DNA of 64,000 nucleotides from an uncultured Porphyromonadaceae bacterium (GTDB lineage Bacteria; Bacteroidota; Bacteroidia; Bacteroidales; Muribaculaceae), in NCBI GenBank assembly GCA_945916235.1, contig CAMEGQ010000001.1, positions 23,496 to 87,495 of the forward strand. The letters are read 5' to 3'. The notes beneath the pieces were generated by a model. The model was not told the DNA's origin and ran no database searches. It saw only the letters and a list, made by a program, of their open reading frames with translations. Positions 47,191-56,826 of the stretch are shown here, piece after piece. Made by a program: the position numbers and the translations under genes. The first letter of the stretch is position 1; every line of letters starts with the position of its first letter.

Positions 47191-47715
47191 ATGCCATCGA
47201 AGGATTTTGAAGTGAAGCTGTCGGATGAATTGAACTTTTGGGCGGCACGTGTATTTGACAAGATAAAGCAGAACTTCCTTGCGCTCGACATCAACCGAAC
47301 GCCAGGGGGCAAAGGGCCTGAATATACAGGCGACCTCTTCCGCTCTGTGTGGTGGACGGTGTACAATGCCGCCGGTGGAAATAAGGCCATGATCACCTTC
47401 TTCTACCTCAAGTATGGCGACTTCGTGCAGTGGGGTGTAGGTAATGGCGTGAAGAAGTGGAATGTACCCAAGATGACCGGCCTGGTTCCTATCAAGCATC
47501 CGGATAACAACCGCATGGCGAAGCCCTTCCTGCGCAGTGAGGTAAGACGACAAGCCAAATGGTTGCTTAAGCGTCTGGCCGAGCAATATGTCTATGCTGG
47601 AAATCTCTATATTGTGAAAGGCTTGGCCGAAGGTTTAGGTAGCCAAACTATCACTCAGCGATGGATTGAGCAGAATAAAGACGCACTTAGAGAGCGGTTC
47701 AAAAACCTTTTTTAG
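47191..47715 (+). CDS. HK97-gp10-like tail completion / neck protein
   Basis: The track ORF begins at a GTG at 47095; promoter-like TATCTTTG lies inside that extension, and ATG 47191 (MPSKDFEVKLSDE) is a better start, giving 174 aa. Features: TGDLFRSVWWTVYN near residue 48 (family 'tG.L..Si'), KYGDFVQWGVG (the 'YA.fvEfGt' strand) and MAKPFLRSEVRRQAKW (the 'kPFlrpA' helix). HK97 gp10-like proteins join head and tail. It precedes the tape measure gene. Confidence 0.6.
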   Translation: MPSKDFEVKLSDELNFWAARVFDKIKQNFLALDINRTPGGKGPEYTGDLFRSVWWTVYNAAGGNKAMITFFYLKYGDFVQWGVGNGVKKWNVPKMTGLVPIKHPDNNRMAKPFLRSEVRRQAKWLLKRLAEQYVYAGNLYIVKGLAEGLGSQTITQRWIEQNKDALRERFKNLF

Positions 47716-47716
47716 T

Positions 47717-47760
47717 AATTACATATACACATAAATACATAAATACATAAATACAAATAC
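47717..47760. repeat. TAATTACATATACACATA repeat shared with the centromere region
   Basis: The first 18 bases equal a stretch near 16067, followed by tandem ATAAATAC units. It is a small satellite of the 15.7-16.3 kb array and may be a second partition site. Confidence 0.5.
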
Positions 47761-47789
47761 ATAGATTTATAGGGGCGTCATCTGTGCAT

Positions 47790-47830
47790 GGGTGAGATAG
47801 TTCATGGTAGCTATTTCACCCATTTTTCTT
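47790..47830 (+). terminator. Intrinsic terminator before the tape measure gene
   Basis: GGGTGAGATAG pairs with CTATTTCACCC (one G-T pair), followed by ATTTTTCTTT. Confidence 0.85.
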
Positions 47831-47858
47831 TGTCCTTTTTTCAACGGTTTCAGCACTC

Positions 47859-47867
47859 TAACTTTGC
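47859..47867 (+). promoter_or_regulatory. -7 element of the tape measure promoter
   Basis: TAACTTTGC with TTTT at about 47836 as partial -33; start codon GTG at 47908. The AACTTTGC form is like the promoter at 23970. Confidence 0.6.
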
Positions 47868-47907
47868 TGTAAAACAAAATGATTATTAACTCAAAAACAG
47901 CAAAAAA

Positions 47908-50900
47908 GTGGCAGCGAACAGAGTAACATTGACCCTTACGCTTGACGCACAGCAGGCGCAGAATGAGATTGAGCGGCTTAAAGAACTATCCGACCAATTA
48001 ACGGGTAGCTTGCAGAATGTGCAGGAGCGCATGGCCGACAGGACCAAGTGGCTTCCGGGTGAAAATGAAAAAACCCTCAGCAAGGAGGCGAGCACCTTGA
48101 AGAAGCAGATTAAAGAGCTTAACAAACAGATCACTGATGGCGAGTCTATGATCGACGGTGTGGAAGAACGGCTCCAGAAGATGGCGGATTACAGCTACTA
48201 CAACCTCAAGAAGCTGGAGAATGTGTTGAAGAACTCACTGAAAAATGCGCAGTTCGACACCGACGCCTACCGCCAGGCAGCTGATCGGCTTCAGAAGGTT
48301 AACGATGAGATGGCCAAGCGCCGCATGGACATCAACAACACCGAGACCATTGCGAGCTCCAAGAAGGTACTGGAGACCCCAGGAAACTACTCCACCTCAG
48401 AGATTAACAACGCCATCAAGACCCTCAAGGATTTACAAGCCATCACCAAGCACAATGAGGATGAGTGGGGCCGACTTGAGGAGTCCATACAGCGAGGTAA
48501 AGATCAGTTGAAGGCGTGGACGGATGCTACTAAGGAAGCTAAGGCAAACGACCTACAAGCCAACCTAACCAACCTCTCAACCGACGCCCTTTCCGAGCAG
48601 AAGAAGTATTGGCAGGCGATGATTGATGGTGCGGAGCAGAGCAACCCCAAGATGCAGCAGTACATCGCCAACCTTCAACAGGTCAATGCAGAGGAGGAGC
48701 GACGCGCAAAAAACAGCGCACAGGACATTATATCCCGTGTCAACAGCGGATGGGATGACACCATCAAGGCCACCACAGAGGCTGTTAATCAACTCAAGGA
48801 GTATCGCCAAACCCTAAATACTGCTGACACAGCCGGACTGAAACAGGTGGATGACGCTATCGACATCCTCAATGGCAAGATAGCTCAGAGCGTGGAGGGA
48901 TATATGTCGCTTCAGGATGCGCTCAACAACTCCAGCGAGAGCGCTATGCAGAACTTCAATGGAACCATCGAGGAGCTGGAGAAACTGAAGAAGGCCCTCG
49001 AAACATTGCGCAAGACGAAGGTTGATGTGGGTGACGAGAAAGGCTTGAAGAATATAGATGACAGCTTGGCGCGTGTCAACACCAAGATTACGGAGGCTAC
49101 GGGTAACATCCGCGATTTTGACAAGTTTACTTCTAACCTCAGCAGCAAGAGTTTGGCCGAGCTGGAGGCCGCAGCCAATCAGCTGAGTGAGCAGCTGAAG
49201 CATACCGCAGCCAACTCCGAAGAGTTTGTGTCCCTCAGTGCCGACTTGCGCAACGTGAACGAGCGCATTCAGGAAATCAACGGCTCTTTCCGCACGCAGG
49301 AGAATGTCATTTCGCGCACAGCTAAGGAAATGGCCTCCTATATTGCTGCATTTCTAACCATCGACAAGGCAATCTCACTAACCGAGCAGGCCATCCAAGC
49401 CAACATCGAGCTCTCCGACTCGTTTGCCGACATTCGAAAAACCACAGGCTTGGCCGAGGAGAATGTTCGCCGACTGAGCGACCGCATCAACGACATCGAC
49501 ACCCGTACATCCATGGAAGAGCTGCATGAGCTGGCCGTCGTAGCCGGACAGATCGGTTTGCGCAGCAGTAACGACATCTTAGGCTTTGTTAAGGCAAGTA
49601 ACCAGATCAACGTAGCCCTTAACGAACTGGGTGCCGAAGGTACCTCTACGCTTATGAAGCTGGCTCAGCTGACGGGTGATGTTAACATGGGTGTGGAGAA
49701 GGCGCTGTTAAGCATCGGTTCAGCCATCAACGAATTGTCGGCCAACAGTGCAGCCACCGCAGAGCCTATTGTCGATATGATGTCACGCTTGGGCGGTATC
49801 GCCCAGCAGTCGGGCATCACCACGGCTGAGATGGCCGCGATGGGCGCCACGTTTAACGCCATGAATCAGTCTATCGAGGTTGCCGGAACCTCGATGAACA
49901 AATTCATCTCTACACTTATGAGTGATACCGAAGGGGTGGCCTATGCGCTTAACATGGATGCACGTGTGCTGAAGCAGCTTATCCAGACAGGACAGACTAC
50001 TGAGGCGATTCTTCAGGTATTCGAGCGGATGAAGTCTATCTCCAAGGAGAGCAGCGACGGAATGGCCAGTCTCTACGGCGTGATGGGCGACCTTGGTTCA
50101 GAGGGTGCCCGTATGTCGCAAACCATCTCAGCAGCAGCCAACAGTGTAGAGTTTATGCGTGCGCAAGTCGAGCTGTCGCGCGATGCCTTCGTAGAGGCAA
50201 CCAGCGTGACCAACGAGTACAACGTGAAGAATGAGAACGCTATGGCCTTTATGAAGCGAACCGGTAACTTGATTAAAGAGGTCTTCGTCAACGGCAGTGC
50301 TGAGAGCGGTATCACTCGCCTCATGCGCACGCTGCATAGCTTTGTCAAGAGCCTCGTAGAGGGTGGCGAGAAAGCCACATGGTTTAAGTCTATTCTCGGC
50401 GCCATGGTGGTGGTGATGTTTACCGCATCCAAGGGAGTGACCAATTTATCCCGAAGTTTTAAGGCATTCTGGAGAAACGTAGAAGGGGCCACGACAGCTA
50501 CAAGGCTATTCAATGGATCGCTTAAAGCACTTAATGCTGTGGCGAAAACGATAGGTGTTTATCTCATCGCTACTGGCATCGGGATGCTCATCGGGTACAT
50601 TATTTCCCTGTTTACCAATACCAACCGCCTCACAAAGGCTATTGCCGAGAGCAACAACGAACTGGCTGTGCAGAGTAACCGCATCGCCTTCCTCAGCTCG
50701 CAGCTGGCCAAGGAGAACCTGGAAGAGAAGAAGAAACTGCAATACATCAACGAGCTGAACAAGAACTACGGCCGATACCTTGGCTTCATGCTCAAGCACA
50801 CCGACAGCGCAGAGAAGTTGCAAAAAGCTACTGCCCTTCTCAATGCCGAGCTGCGCAAGCAGTCGGCACTCACCATCGAGACCACCATCAAGGACAAGCT

Positions 50901-53900
50901 CAAGGAGAAGTATGCTGACAAGACGCAGGGGTTAATGGAAGAGGTGAGCGGCATTGCCAAACAATACAGTAAGTACGGTGAAGCGCAGTCTGCCGGACTG
51001 TCATCGGTGGTGACACGTCTTTCCGCTCAAACGGATGGGAAGGATTTCAAGACCGCACGAACGATGGTGATTGATGAACTGAAGAACCTGGAGCAGTCTG
51101 AGGTTATCAATCTGAACTACATCCAGAAGGTCCATGATTTGGTTAATAAGATGCGATTGATGAACAAGCAGTTCAACGACGAGGTGGCGGTGTACACCCG
51201 CATGTCATCCGTGCAGCTCGACGAAGCCTCCAAGCAATCCATCGAAGCCCGTAAGGAGATGCTCGACGAGTTGAAGAAAGAGTATGACCAGTTGCAAGCC
51301 ATATCCACCGAGGGGATGGACGAGGAGCAGCAGCGCGACCACTACAACCGATTGATGGAAAAGCAGGCTGAGTATGTGAAAACCTCCGAGGAGCTGATGA
51401 AGGGCTACAACGAGGAAGCCGCTAAGATAGACGCTACCAGGGCTACCGACGAACAGCGCCAATACCTCGATGACCTGAAGGTGAAGAAAGAGGCTCTGAT
51501 TGCCCAGACGCAGGCCGTCACCGCCTACTCTGACCAAATCAAGAAGAAACTCAACGTGCTCAACGACCATTGGGGGAAAGGTCCCAACCTGGCGCAATGG
51601 AGGCAGGCGCTCGACGAGATAGCCAGCGGTGCCGACCTCAGCAGCGAATCAATCGATAAGTTGGTCAATGTCTATAAGCAGATGCAGAAAGAGTCGCAGA
51701 AAATCTCCGACGTCAACGCCTATAACGAGATGTTTGGCACCAACTTCACCAGTCTGGATAAGGCGCAGCTCGACATCAAGGCGAAAGCCAAAATCATCAA
51801 GGACCGCCTCGCAGCCCTTGGCCGTGGCGTGACGGGTGATTTCCTTTGGGGCAAAGATGGCTCCGAGCGCGAAGCCAAGCGCAAGGCTAAGGAGGAGTAT
51901 CAGGCTGCGCTGGCCGCCTTTGAAGCCTACTGGAATGAGCGCGAGACGGTGCTTCGTCAGAAGTCGGCTGAACAGCTCGACACCGAAGCCGAACTCAACC
52001 GCAAGCTGGAGCGGATGAATGAGGAGAAGTGGGCCGACCAGGTACAGCTTTACATGAAGCTGCTCGATGATTTCTACCGCCAATCCACCTTCAACAGTAG
52101 CAAGTATGTGGGTCCGCTCACCAACCTCGATTACTTCAAGGACAAGGACCTCGACAAGCTGCGCGTCCAGCTCGACAAATGGGGCATTGCGATGGAGGAT
52201 GGCATGAAGAAGAAGATGACCGAGGTGGGCGTGAAGCTCCAGCAGCAGCTCCACAAGGTGCGCCAGGAGATTGAGAAACTGCTGCTTGACAACAACTTCA
52301 CCGAGCAGGTCATCAACCAGTACCTCGAAGCCATCGACCGCCTGGGGTTGCTCTATAACGTGAAAACCGAGGATGAACAGAAGCGAACCCGTGAGCAGAG
52401 CCGTCTGCGCCTGGCCGTGATGCGCCAGTTTGCCGACGAAAGCTATAACCTCGATGCAGCCGCCTTGCGCGAGCGGATGGAGCAGCAGGAAATCTTTGCC
52501 CAGTGGAGCAAGGGCCGCACGGCTGAGGAGTATGAAGCGCTGCTGCAAATGTTGCGCAAGTACCACGACGATGCCGCCGAAGCCGACCGCAAAGCTGCCG
52601 AGCGACGTAAGAAGATTTTCGACAACAGCACGCAGGGCGTAGCCCTCGAAGATGCCGGCAAGAAGCTGGAGGAGGAGAGCGGCACCGAGCAGAACAAGTG
52701 GCAACGCTTCCAGGAGCTCGACCTGGTAACGGGTGATGTGTCACGCGATGTAGAGATTGACCTATACAAGCAGAAGATAGCCCTCAGCGCCAAGTACATC
52801 GACTCCATCAAGAAGGAGATGGAGGCCGAGAAGCTGAAGGCCAAACTCGCCATCATGAACGCCGAGGCCGAGCTTAACGCCCGTATCACCATGGGTCGCG
52901 ATACCACCGATGCCGAAGCCGCCTTAGCCGCCGCCCGTCAGCAGTACGCCTCGCTGGAGCGTCAGGAGATGCTGATGACGCAGGATGCCCGTCAGCAGAT
53001 GACGGAGAACACCCAGCACCTGAACGACCTCTACATGCAGAGCGAGCAGAGCAAACTCGCTGAGATGAAGAAATACACCGATGCGGTGGTGGATTTCAGC
53101 GGGCAGATGGGCGAGGCCGCCTTTGGTGAGGTGGAAGACCGCAAGGAGGCCGCCAAGCAGCTTGTCAAAACCTTGCTCACCTACCTCAAGGACTGGGCCG
53201 CAGTCAAGCTCACCGAACTGGCCATGAAGCGGATGTTCGCCCAGCAGAGCACCGCCATCGAGGGGCAACAGGTAGCGAGCGACCTCACCATGACGGGCGC
53301 AAAGACCTCGGCTGATATTGCCGCAGGCACTGCATCGGCTACCGCTAAGGAGGCTGGCCGATTGGGTTTCGCTGGCTTGGCCGTAGGCGCATTGATCAGT
53401 GCCGCACTGGGCGCCCTGCTTGGTCTGGCTATGGGTGCGTTGAACAAGTCGAAGAGCACCGTGCAGAGCGTCAGCGGTGCCGGAGGCGGCAAGCTCGCTA
53501 CGGGCATGCTGACCTACGCCAGCGGTAACTACCCCGTACTGGGCAACGATGGCAACGTCTATAACGCCAAGTATGAAGGCAGCAACCCGCAGACCGGCAT
53601 CTACGGCGGGGGCGCCCACTTCGGCATCTTCAGCGAGAAGAAGCCCGAAGCCATCATCGACGGAGAGACCACCCATAAGCTCGTCACCGACTACCGCGGC
53701 CTCTGGAACGCCATCCTCACCATCAGTCGCCACGGCAGTCTGCCCAGCAATGGTATGCCCACCTTCGCCACAGGCAACATCGAGCAGCTGGCCGCAGCAG
53801 CCGCCCAAGCCGGACAAGCCGCCACGCTGCCCACTGCCGAGCAGCAACAGCTGACGCAAGCTACCCTGGCCGCCCTGACGCAGACCATGCAGCGCACCAA

Positions 53901-54015
53901 TGCCGTGATGGAGTACCTGGCCGCCAACGGCGTAGGCATCAACATGTACAGCGATAAGGGACTCTACAAGCAGAGCCAGAAAGCCAGCAAGTTCGGGCAG
54001 AGGGTAGGGCTGTGA
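47908..54015 (+). CDS. Tail tape measure protein, 2035 aa
   Basis: The start is GTG (47908), read MAANRVTLTL. Residues 1-460 are coiled coil. Residues ~480-760 are a TP901-type phage tail tape measure domain (LHELAVVAGQIGLRSSNDIL, MSRLGGIAQQSGITTAEMAA). Hydrophobic helices follow at ~840-900 (ATWFKSILGAMVVVMFTAS; IGVYLIATGIGMLIGYI). The rest is mostly charged coiled coil, with a glycine-rich C-terminus (SGAGGGKLATGML). At about 1.5 angstrom per residue this length predicts a tail near 300 nm, so a siphovirus with a long tail. Confidence 0.92.
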   Translation: MAANRVTLTLTLDAQQAQNEIERLKELSDQLTGSLQNVQERMADRTKWLPGENEKTLSKEASTLKKQIKELNKQITDGESMIDGVEERLQKMADYSYYNLKKLENVLKNSLKNAQFDTDAYRQAADRLQKVNDEMAKRRMDINNTETIASSKKVLETPGNYSTSEINNAIKTLKDLQAITKHNEDEWGRLEESIQRGKDQLKAWTDATKEAKANDLQANLTNLSTDALSEQKKYWQAMIDGAEQSNPKMQQYIANLQQVNAEEERRAKNSAQDIISRVNSGWDDTIKATTEAVNQLKEYRQTLNTADTAGLKQVDDAIDILNGKIAQSVEGYMSLQDALNNSSESAMQNFNGTIEELEKLKKALETLRKTKVDVGDEKGLKNIDDSLARVNTKITEATGNIRDFDKFTSNLSSKSLAELEAAANQLSEQLKHTAANSEEFVSLSADLRNVNERIQEINGSFRTQENVISRTAKEMASYIAAFLTIDKAISLTEQAIQANIELSDSFADIRKTTGLAEENVRRLSDRINDIDTRTSMEELHELAVVAGQIGLRSSNDILGFVKASNQINVALNELGAEGTSTLMKLAQLTGDVNMGVEKALLSIGSAINELSANSAATAEPIVDMMSRLGGIAQQSGITTAEMAAMGATFNAMNQSIEVAGTSMNKFISTLMSDTEGVAYALNMDARVLKQLIQTGQTTEAILQVFERMKSISKESSDGMASLYGVMGDLGSEGARMSQTISAAANSVEFMRAQVELSRDAFVEATSVTNEYNVKNENAMAFMKRTGNLIKEVFVNGSAESGITRLMRTLHSFVKSLVEGGEKATWFKSILGAMVVVMFTASKGVTNLSRSFKAFWRNVEGATTATRLFNGSLKALNAVAKTIGVYLIATGIGMLIGYIISLFTNTNRLTKAIAESNNELAVQSNRIAFLSSQLAKENLEEKKKLQYINELNKNYGRYLGFMLKHTDSAEKLQKATALLNAELRKQSALTIETTIKDKLKEKYADKTQGLMEEVSGIAKQYSKYGEAQSAGLSSVVTRLSAQTDGKDFKTARTMVIDELKNLEQSEVINLNYIQKVHDLVNKMRLMNKQFNDEVAVYTRMSSVQLDEASKQSIEARKEMLDELKKEYDQLQAISTEGMDEEQQRDHYNRLMEKQAEYVKTSEELMKGYNEEAAKIDATRATDEQRQYLDDLKVKKEALIAQTQAVTAYSDQIKKKLNVLNDHWGKGPNLAQWRQALDEIASGADLSSESIDKLVNVYKQMQKESQKISDVNAYNEMFGTNFTSLDKAQLDIKAKAKIIKDRLAALGRGVTGDFLWGKDGSEREAKRKAKEEYQAALAAFEAYWNERETVLRQKSAEQLDTEAELNRKLERMNEEKWADQVQLYMKLLDDFYRQSTFNSSKYVGPLTNLDYFKDKDLDKLRVQLDKWGIAMEDGMKKKMTEVGVKLQQQLHKVRQEIEKLLLDNNFTEQVINQYLEAIDRLGLLYNVKTEDEQKRTREQSRLRLAVMRQFADESYNLDAAALRERMEQQEIFAQWSKGRTAEEYEALLQMLRKYHDDAAEADRKAAERRKKIFDNSTQGVALEDAGKKLEEESGTEQNKWQRFQELDLVTGDVSRDVEIDLYKQKIALSAKYIDSIKKEMEAEKLKAKLAIMNAEAELNARITMGRDTTDAEAALAAARQQYASLERQEMLMTQDARQQMTENTQHLNDLYMQSEQSKLAEMKKYTDAVVDFSGQMGEAAFGEVEDRKEAAKQLVKTLLTYLKDWAAVKLTELAMKRMFAQQSTAIEGQQVASDLTMTGAKTSADIAAGTASATAKEAGRLGFAGLAVGALISAALGALLGLAMGALNKSKSTVQSVSGAGGGKLATGMLTYASGNYPVLGNDGNVYNAKYEGSNPQTGIYGGGAHFGIFSEKKPEAIIDGETTHKLVTDYRGLWNAILTISRHGSLPSNGMPTFATGNIEQLAAAAAQAGQAATLPTAEQQQLTQATLAALTQTMQRTNAVMEYLAANGVGINMYSDKGLYKQSQKASKFGQRVGL

Positions 54016-54035
54016 TGGAGTGATTACTGATTAAA

Positions 54036-54085
54036 TGTGCGATATTTGGGAGTTTATTATTCTAATAATTCCTAAATATCGCACA
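54036..54085. promoter_or_regulatory. 50-bp imperfect palindrome (operator)
   Basis: TGTGCGATATTT at the left end and AAATATCGCACA at the right end are perfect complements, with more pairing towards the centre. A third half-site, TGTGCGAAATAT, lies at 54111-54122, just before the -7 at 54126. Half-sites overlapping a promoter suggest a repressor-operator system. Confidence 0.7.
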
Positions 54086-54125
54086 AAATAGAGACCAATA
54101 TGGTTTATAGTGTGCGAAATATGAC

Positions 54126-54134
54126 TATCTTTGC
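54126..54134 (+). promoter_or_regulatory. -7 element of a regulated promoter
   Basis: TATCTTTGC; GTTTAT near 54103 is the -33 candidate. It directs transcription into the non-coding 54140-54298 segment. Confidence 0.65.
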
Positions 54135-54139
54135 AGCGA

Positions 54140-54298
54140 GAGACAGAAAGACTTTTTCATAATGTTTGTTTTAAAGTGAGTTCCGCGGTTCTGACAGGAA
54201 AGGCCGCACCCATGCTAACTTAATTTTTTATTAGGGAATTAGTATTAGTTAAAAGGGGAACAGCATCAAGGTAGGCGTACCTTGATGCTTTCTTTTTT
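54140..54298 (+). ncRNA. Possible small RNA or leader RNA (~155 nt)
   Basis: A promoter (54126) and a strong terminator (54263-54298) enclose a segment with no ORF longer than a few codons. It includes GTTCCGCGG...AGGCCGCACC with pairing potential. It may be a small RNA or an attenuator leader of the operon at 54341. Confidence 0.5.
54263..54298 (+). terminator. Strong intrinsic terminator
   Basis: GCATCAAGGTA and TACCTTGATGC form a perfect 11-bp stem around GGCG, then TTTCTTTTTTG. Confidence 0.9.
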
Positions 54299-54340
54299 GT
54301 CTCTCCGCAGAATGGATTATTAACAATAAAATAAAAACAG

Positions 54341-54700
54341 ATGGCCAAGAAAAAGAGAAAAGAGTTTGTCTATGACGAAGAGACGGGTGGGGTAGTGGAG
54401 CGATCCACCGACGCTGCCGACACCGACGAGGAGGGTAAGAAGAAGAGCGGACCGGAGGTGCTGCTGAACACCATGCTGCTGCAATCCTTCACCGCCACGT
54501 GGCACCCCGCCGAGGTGGATGGCGACACCACCTACGAGCGAATGCGCCTGATTGACCTGCGCACCTACTTCCAGTGCTACACCACCGACGATGCCCGCTG
54601 CATCGACCTCCTGCCCTTCTACCTGGCCGAGCTATCCAAGCTGGGCTACCAGATGCACACCGACAGCATGGGCACGCCCTACCTCCCCGTCAAGCGTTAA
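54341..54700 (+). CDS. Unknown protein, 119 aa
   Basis: A basic start (AKKKRKEFVYDEETGGVVER) is followed by an acidic stretch and then a helical C-terminal half (LIDLRTYFQCYTTDDARCID). No motif recognised. It starts 42 nt after the strong terminator, so its expression may need read-through or a second promoter. Confidence 0.5.
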   Translation: MAKKKRKEFVYDEETGGVVERSTDAADTDEEGKKKSGPEVLLNTMLLQSFTATWHPAEVDGDTTYERMRLIDLRTYFQCYTTDDARCIDLLPFYLAELSKLGYQMHTDSMGTPYLPVKR

Positions 54701-54746
54701 TCACTGACAACTAATCACTGAAACTAATCACTAATCACTGAATCAA

Positions 54747-55385
54747 ATGAATAAACCCAACTACCCCTGTACCTTTTTCCGCATCCCGGCAGAGAGCCCT
54801 TGCGGACTGGAGATGAGTAAGCTGCTCCGCGCGATGGAGGAGGTGGAGAATGCCGCCTCGCTGAAAGCGATGAAACTCGGAGCCGAACAGTATGAACCCA
54901 ACACCCGCACGGGTGCCGGAGGCATCGGGATGCTCTTCTTCGCCTCTGAACCTAATCCCGACCAGTACGATACGGTGGACTGCATCACCGACGAAGAGAC
55001 TGGTCAGGCGCTCTATGCCGCAGTGCCCAATGAAAAGACCGACGAGGGAAAGGCTATCCTCGACGAGCTGGTCCACCTGCCCATCGTACCTGCCGCCAGC
55101 GTGCTGTTGGCCATCGGCCTGCGTGTGCTGCGCACCAAGAAGGGTGTCAAGATGCCCGCCTTCCAGCTCACCACCGACGAGGAGGGCAACCGCTGGTACT
55201 ACCTCAGCACCTTTGGCGCCGAGTTCCTACCCGGCCGACAGGATGAGCTTTACAGCCAAGGCATGGAGCGTGTCAGTCCGCACAGCTACGAAAAGCAACT
55301 CCCAGCCGACCTTCAAAAGAAAATCCGCAAAAGCCGTGGCCAAAAGCCAGCCCCCAAGAAAAAGCGCAGAAGTAAGTCCAACTAA
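54747..55385 (+). CDS. Unknown protein, 212 aa, basic C-terminal tail
   Basis: The product begins NKPNYPCTFFRIPAESPCGLE and has a helical LPIVPAASVLLAIGLRVLR in its middle. The last 30 residues are very basic (KKIRKSRGQKPAPKKKRRSK), suggesting nucleic-acid binding. The leader contains TAATCACTGA repeats. Not recognised. Confidence 0.5.
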   Translation: MNKPNYPCTFFRIPAESPCGLEMSKLLRAMEEVENAASLKAMKLGAEQYEPNTRTGAGGIGMLFFASEPNPDQYDTVDCITDEETGQALYAAVPNEKTDEGKAILDELVHLPIVPAASVLLAIGLRVLRTKKGVKMPAFQLTTDEEGNRWYYLSTFGAEFLPGRQDELYSQGMERVSPHSYEKQLPADLQKKIRKSRGQKPAPKKKRRSKSN

Positions 55386-55423
55386 CAGCGAATCACTAAC
55401 CACTAATCACCAATCATTAAAAA

Positions 55424-55789
55424 ATGATCTACACCATCAAGCAGCGAAAGACGCTCAACGCCCTCTTCATCCAGCGCCACCACCACGCCTGTTGCTATTC
55501 GCTTCAGAACTTTGCCGGATGCGAGCGGATGCAGCTGTACAAACCGCCACTCTATGCCACGCGCATAGACAGCGTGCAGCGGTTGGAGGGCATAGCCGCC
55601 ATGTACTGGCTTCGCCGCCGCGAACCCATCCCCATACTGGTGGAGGTAACGGTCGATGTCACCACGGGCCGCAAGGGTTACGACGTGAACTACCTCAACC
55701 CCAACAACCCCAACGACATCGAGCTGGTGAGCCGCTACCTGACCCACACCGCGGTCTATACCGTGGAAACCATACCTGAGAACGTTTAA
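55424..55789 (+). CDS. Unknown protein, 121 aa
   Basis: The product has a Cys/His-containing start (KTLNALFIQRHHHACCYSLQ) and a beta C-terminal half (VTTGRKGYDVNYLNPNNPND). It lies between two unknown early genes. The Cys and His residues could bind metal but form no known motif. Confidence 0.45.
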   Translation: MIYTIKQRKTLNALFIQRHHHACCYSLQNFAGCERMQLYKPPLYATRIDSVQRLEGIAAMYWLRRREPIPILVEVTVDVTTGRKGYDVNYLNPNNPNDIELVSRYLTHTAVYTVETIPENV

Positions 55790-55808
55790 TTTCTAAACCC
55801 CAACGATT

Positions 55809-56126
55809 ATGACCCAAAAAGAAAAACAGGAAAGAGCGAAGATGAAGCAGCAACGCTTCCGCCAAATTACCGAAGAGATGGCCAACCTCTACGAGAAGAA
55901 GAATGCCGACTATGGCGACAGCTTCGGAGAAACCTACCAGCGCCTCGGACTGTGTAGTCCCGTTTCCCGCATACTGGATAAGTGCAACCGTATCTGCAAC
56001 CTCGTCGTCAACAAAGGCGGTCAGCAGGTCAAGGACGAGAGCATCCAAGACAACCTCATCGACCTGGCCAACTACGCCATCATGACCCTCATCGAGATGG
56101 AAGAAGAGGCGACAGAGAATCAATAA
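55809..56126 (+). CDS. DUF1599 (nucleotide modification associated domain 1) protein
   Basis: The 105-aa protein fits DUF1599 almost throughout: ANLYEKKNADYGDSFGETYQ, the VSRILDKCNRICNLV helix, then DESIQDNLIDLANYAIMTLI. The K...DYG and E...D.L.DLANYA motifs are typical. The family is often found in phages with modified bases, and has been proposed to act in nucleotide modification or salvage. It is a single-domain protein here. Function not proven. Confidence 0.85.
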   Translation: MTQKEKQERAKMKQQRFRQITEEMANLYEKKNADYGDSFGETYQRLGLCSPVSRILDKCNRICNLVVNKGGQQVKDESIQDNLIDLANYAIMTLIEMEEEATENQ

Positions 56127-56159
56127 CCCCTAACCACAACCCCTAAAGAGATAAAGAAA

Positions 56160-56792
56160 ATGAACTACCGTCAATCCATCAACCTCATGCAGCTGCGCGA
56201 TGCCAAGCTGCTCCAAGTAGAAATCAATGGCCGCAAGGTCAATGCCGTAGTCATCCCCGTGCAGGAGAACCACATCAGCGTCACCGTGGACCCGCAGACC
56301 CGTCAGCCCAACGCCGCCTACCTCAACCTGATAGCCGACGAGCCCGGCAATGCCTACTACGACAAGATTCTGCGCGAGAACGCCAAGGCCACCCTGCCCA
56401 GCCACATGCTCTACAACAACCCCATGCCAGAAGCCCGCAAGCGCCTGGATGCCCTCATGGAGCAGAAGTTGCGCAACGATGCCAACTACATGGCCACCAA
56501 CCCAACCAACGAGGAGATAGCCAAGCGAGCCCACTACGACGTGCGCCGCACCCTCTATGTAGGCCGTGCCTACAGCCTGGGCCAGCCCAACGAGTTCCGA
56601 GGCAGCGCACCACAGGCCGAAGTCTCCGCCTACCAACCCACAGGCGAAGAGTCCGGCACCCAGCAGCAAGCCCAGCAAGGCTACGCCCCACAGCAAGGCT
56701 ATGCCCCACAACAGCCAGCGCAGCAAGAGTGGCCACTGCCAGAGCCTCCCAAGCAGAACCCCAGCTTAGGAGATGACGGCCTGCCGTTCTAA
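56160..56792 (+). CDS. Possible single-stranded DNA-binding protein (SSB-like acidic tip)
   Basis: The first ~60 residues are a beta region (LRDAKLLQVEINGRKVNAVV); a helical middle follows. The last ~60 residues are disordered and Gln/Pro-rich with a repeat of QQGYAP, and the end is SLGDDGLPF, close to the DDDIPF acidic tip with which bacterial SSB proteins recruit partners. An OB fold is plausible but not proven. It is among genes with nucleotide- or DNA-related features (DUF1599 and TerL). Confidence 0.5.
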   Translation: MNYRQSINLMQLRDAKLLQVEINGRKVNAVVIPVQENHISVTVDPQTRQPNAAYLNLIADEPGNAYYDKILRENAKATLPSHMLYNNPMPEARKRLDALMEQKLRNDANYMATNPTNEEIAKRAHYDVRRTLYVGRAYSLGQPNEFRGSAPQAEVSAYQPTGEESGTQQQAQQGYAPQQGYAPQQPAQQEWPLPEPPKQNPSLGDDGLPF

Positions 56793-56826
56793 CCCATCAC
56801 TAACCCCTAAAACCCATCGCAAAAAA

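Noticed and set aside
52924-53859. 311-aa ORF antisense to the tape measure gene, and 51649-52704 (-)
   Set aside because: Shadow frames; the tape measure frame is continuous and has a recognised domain.
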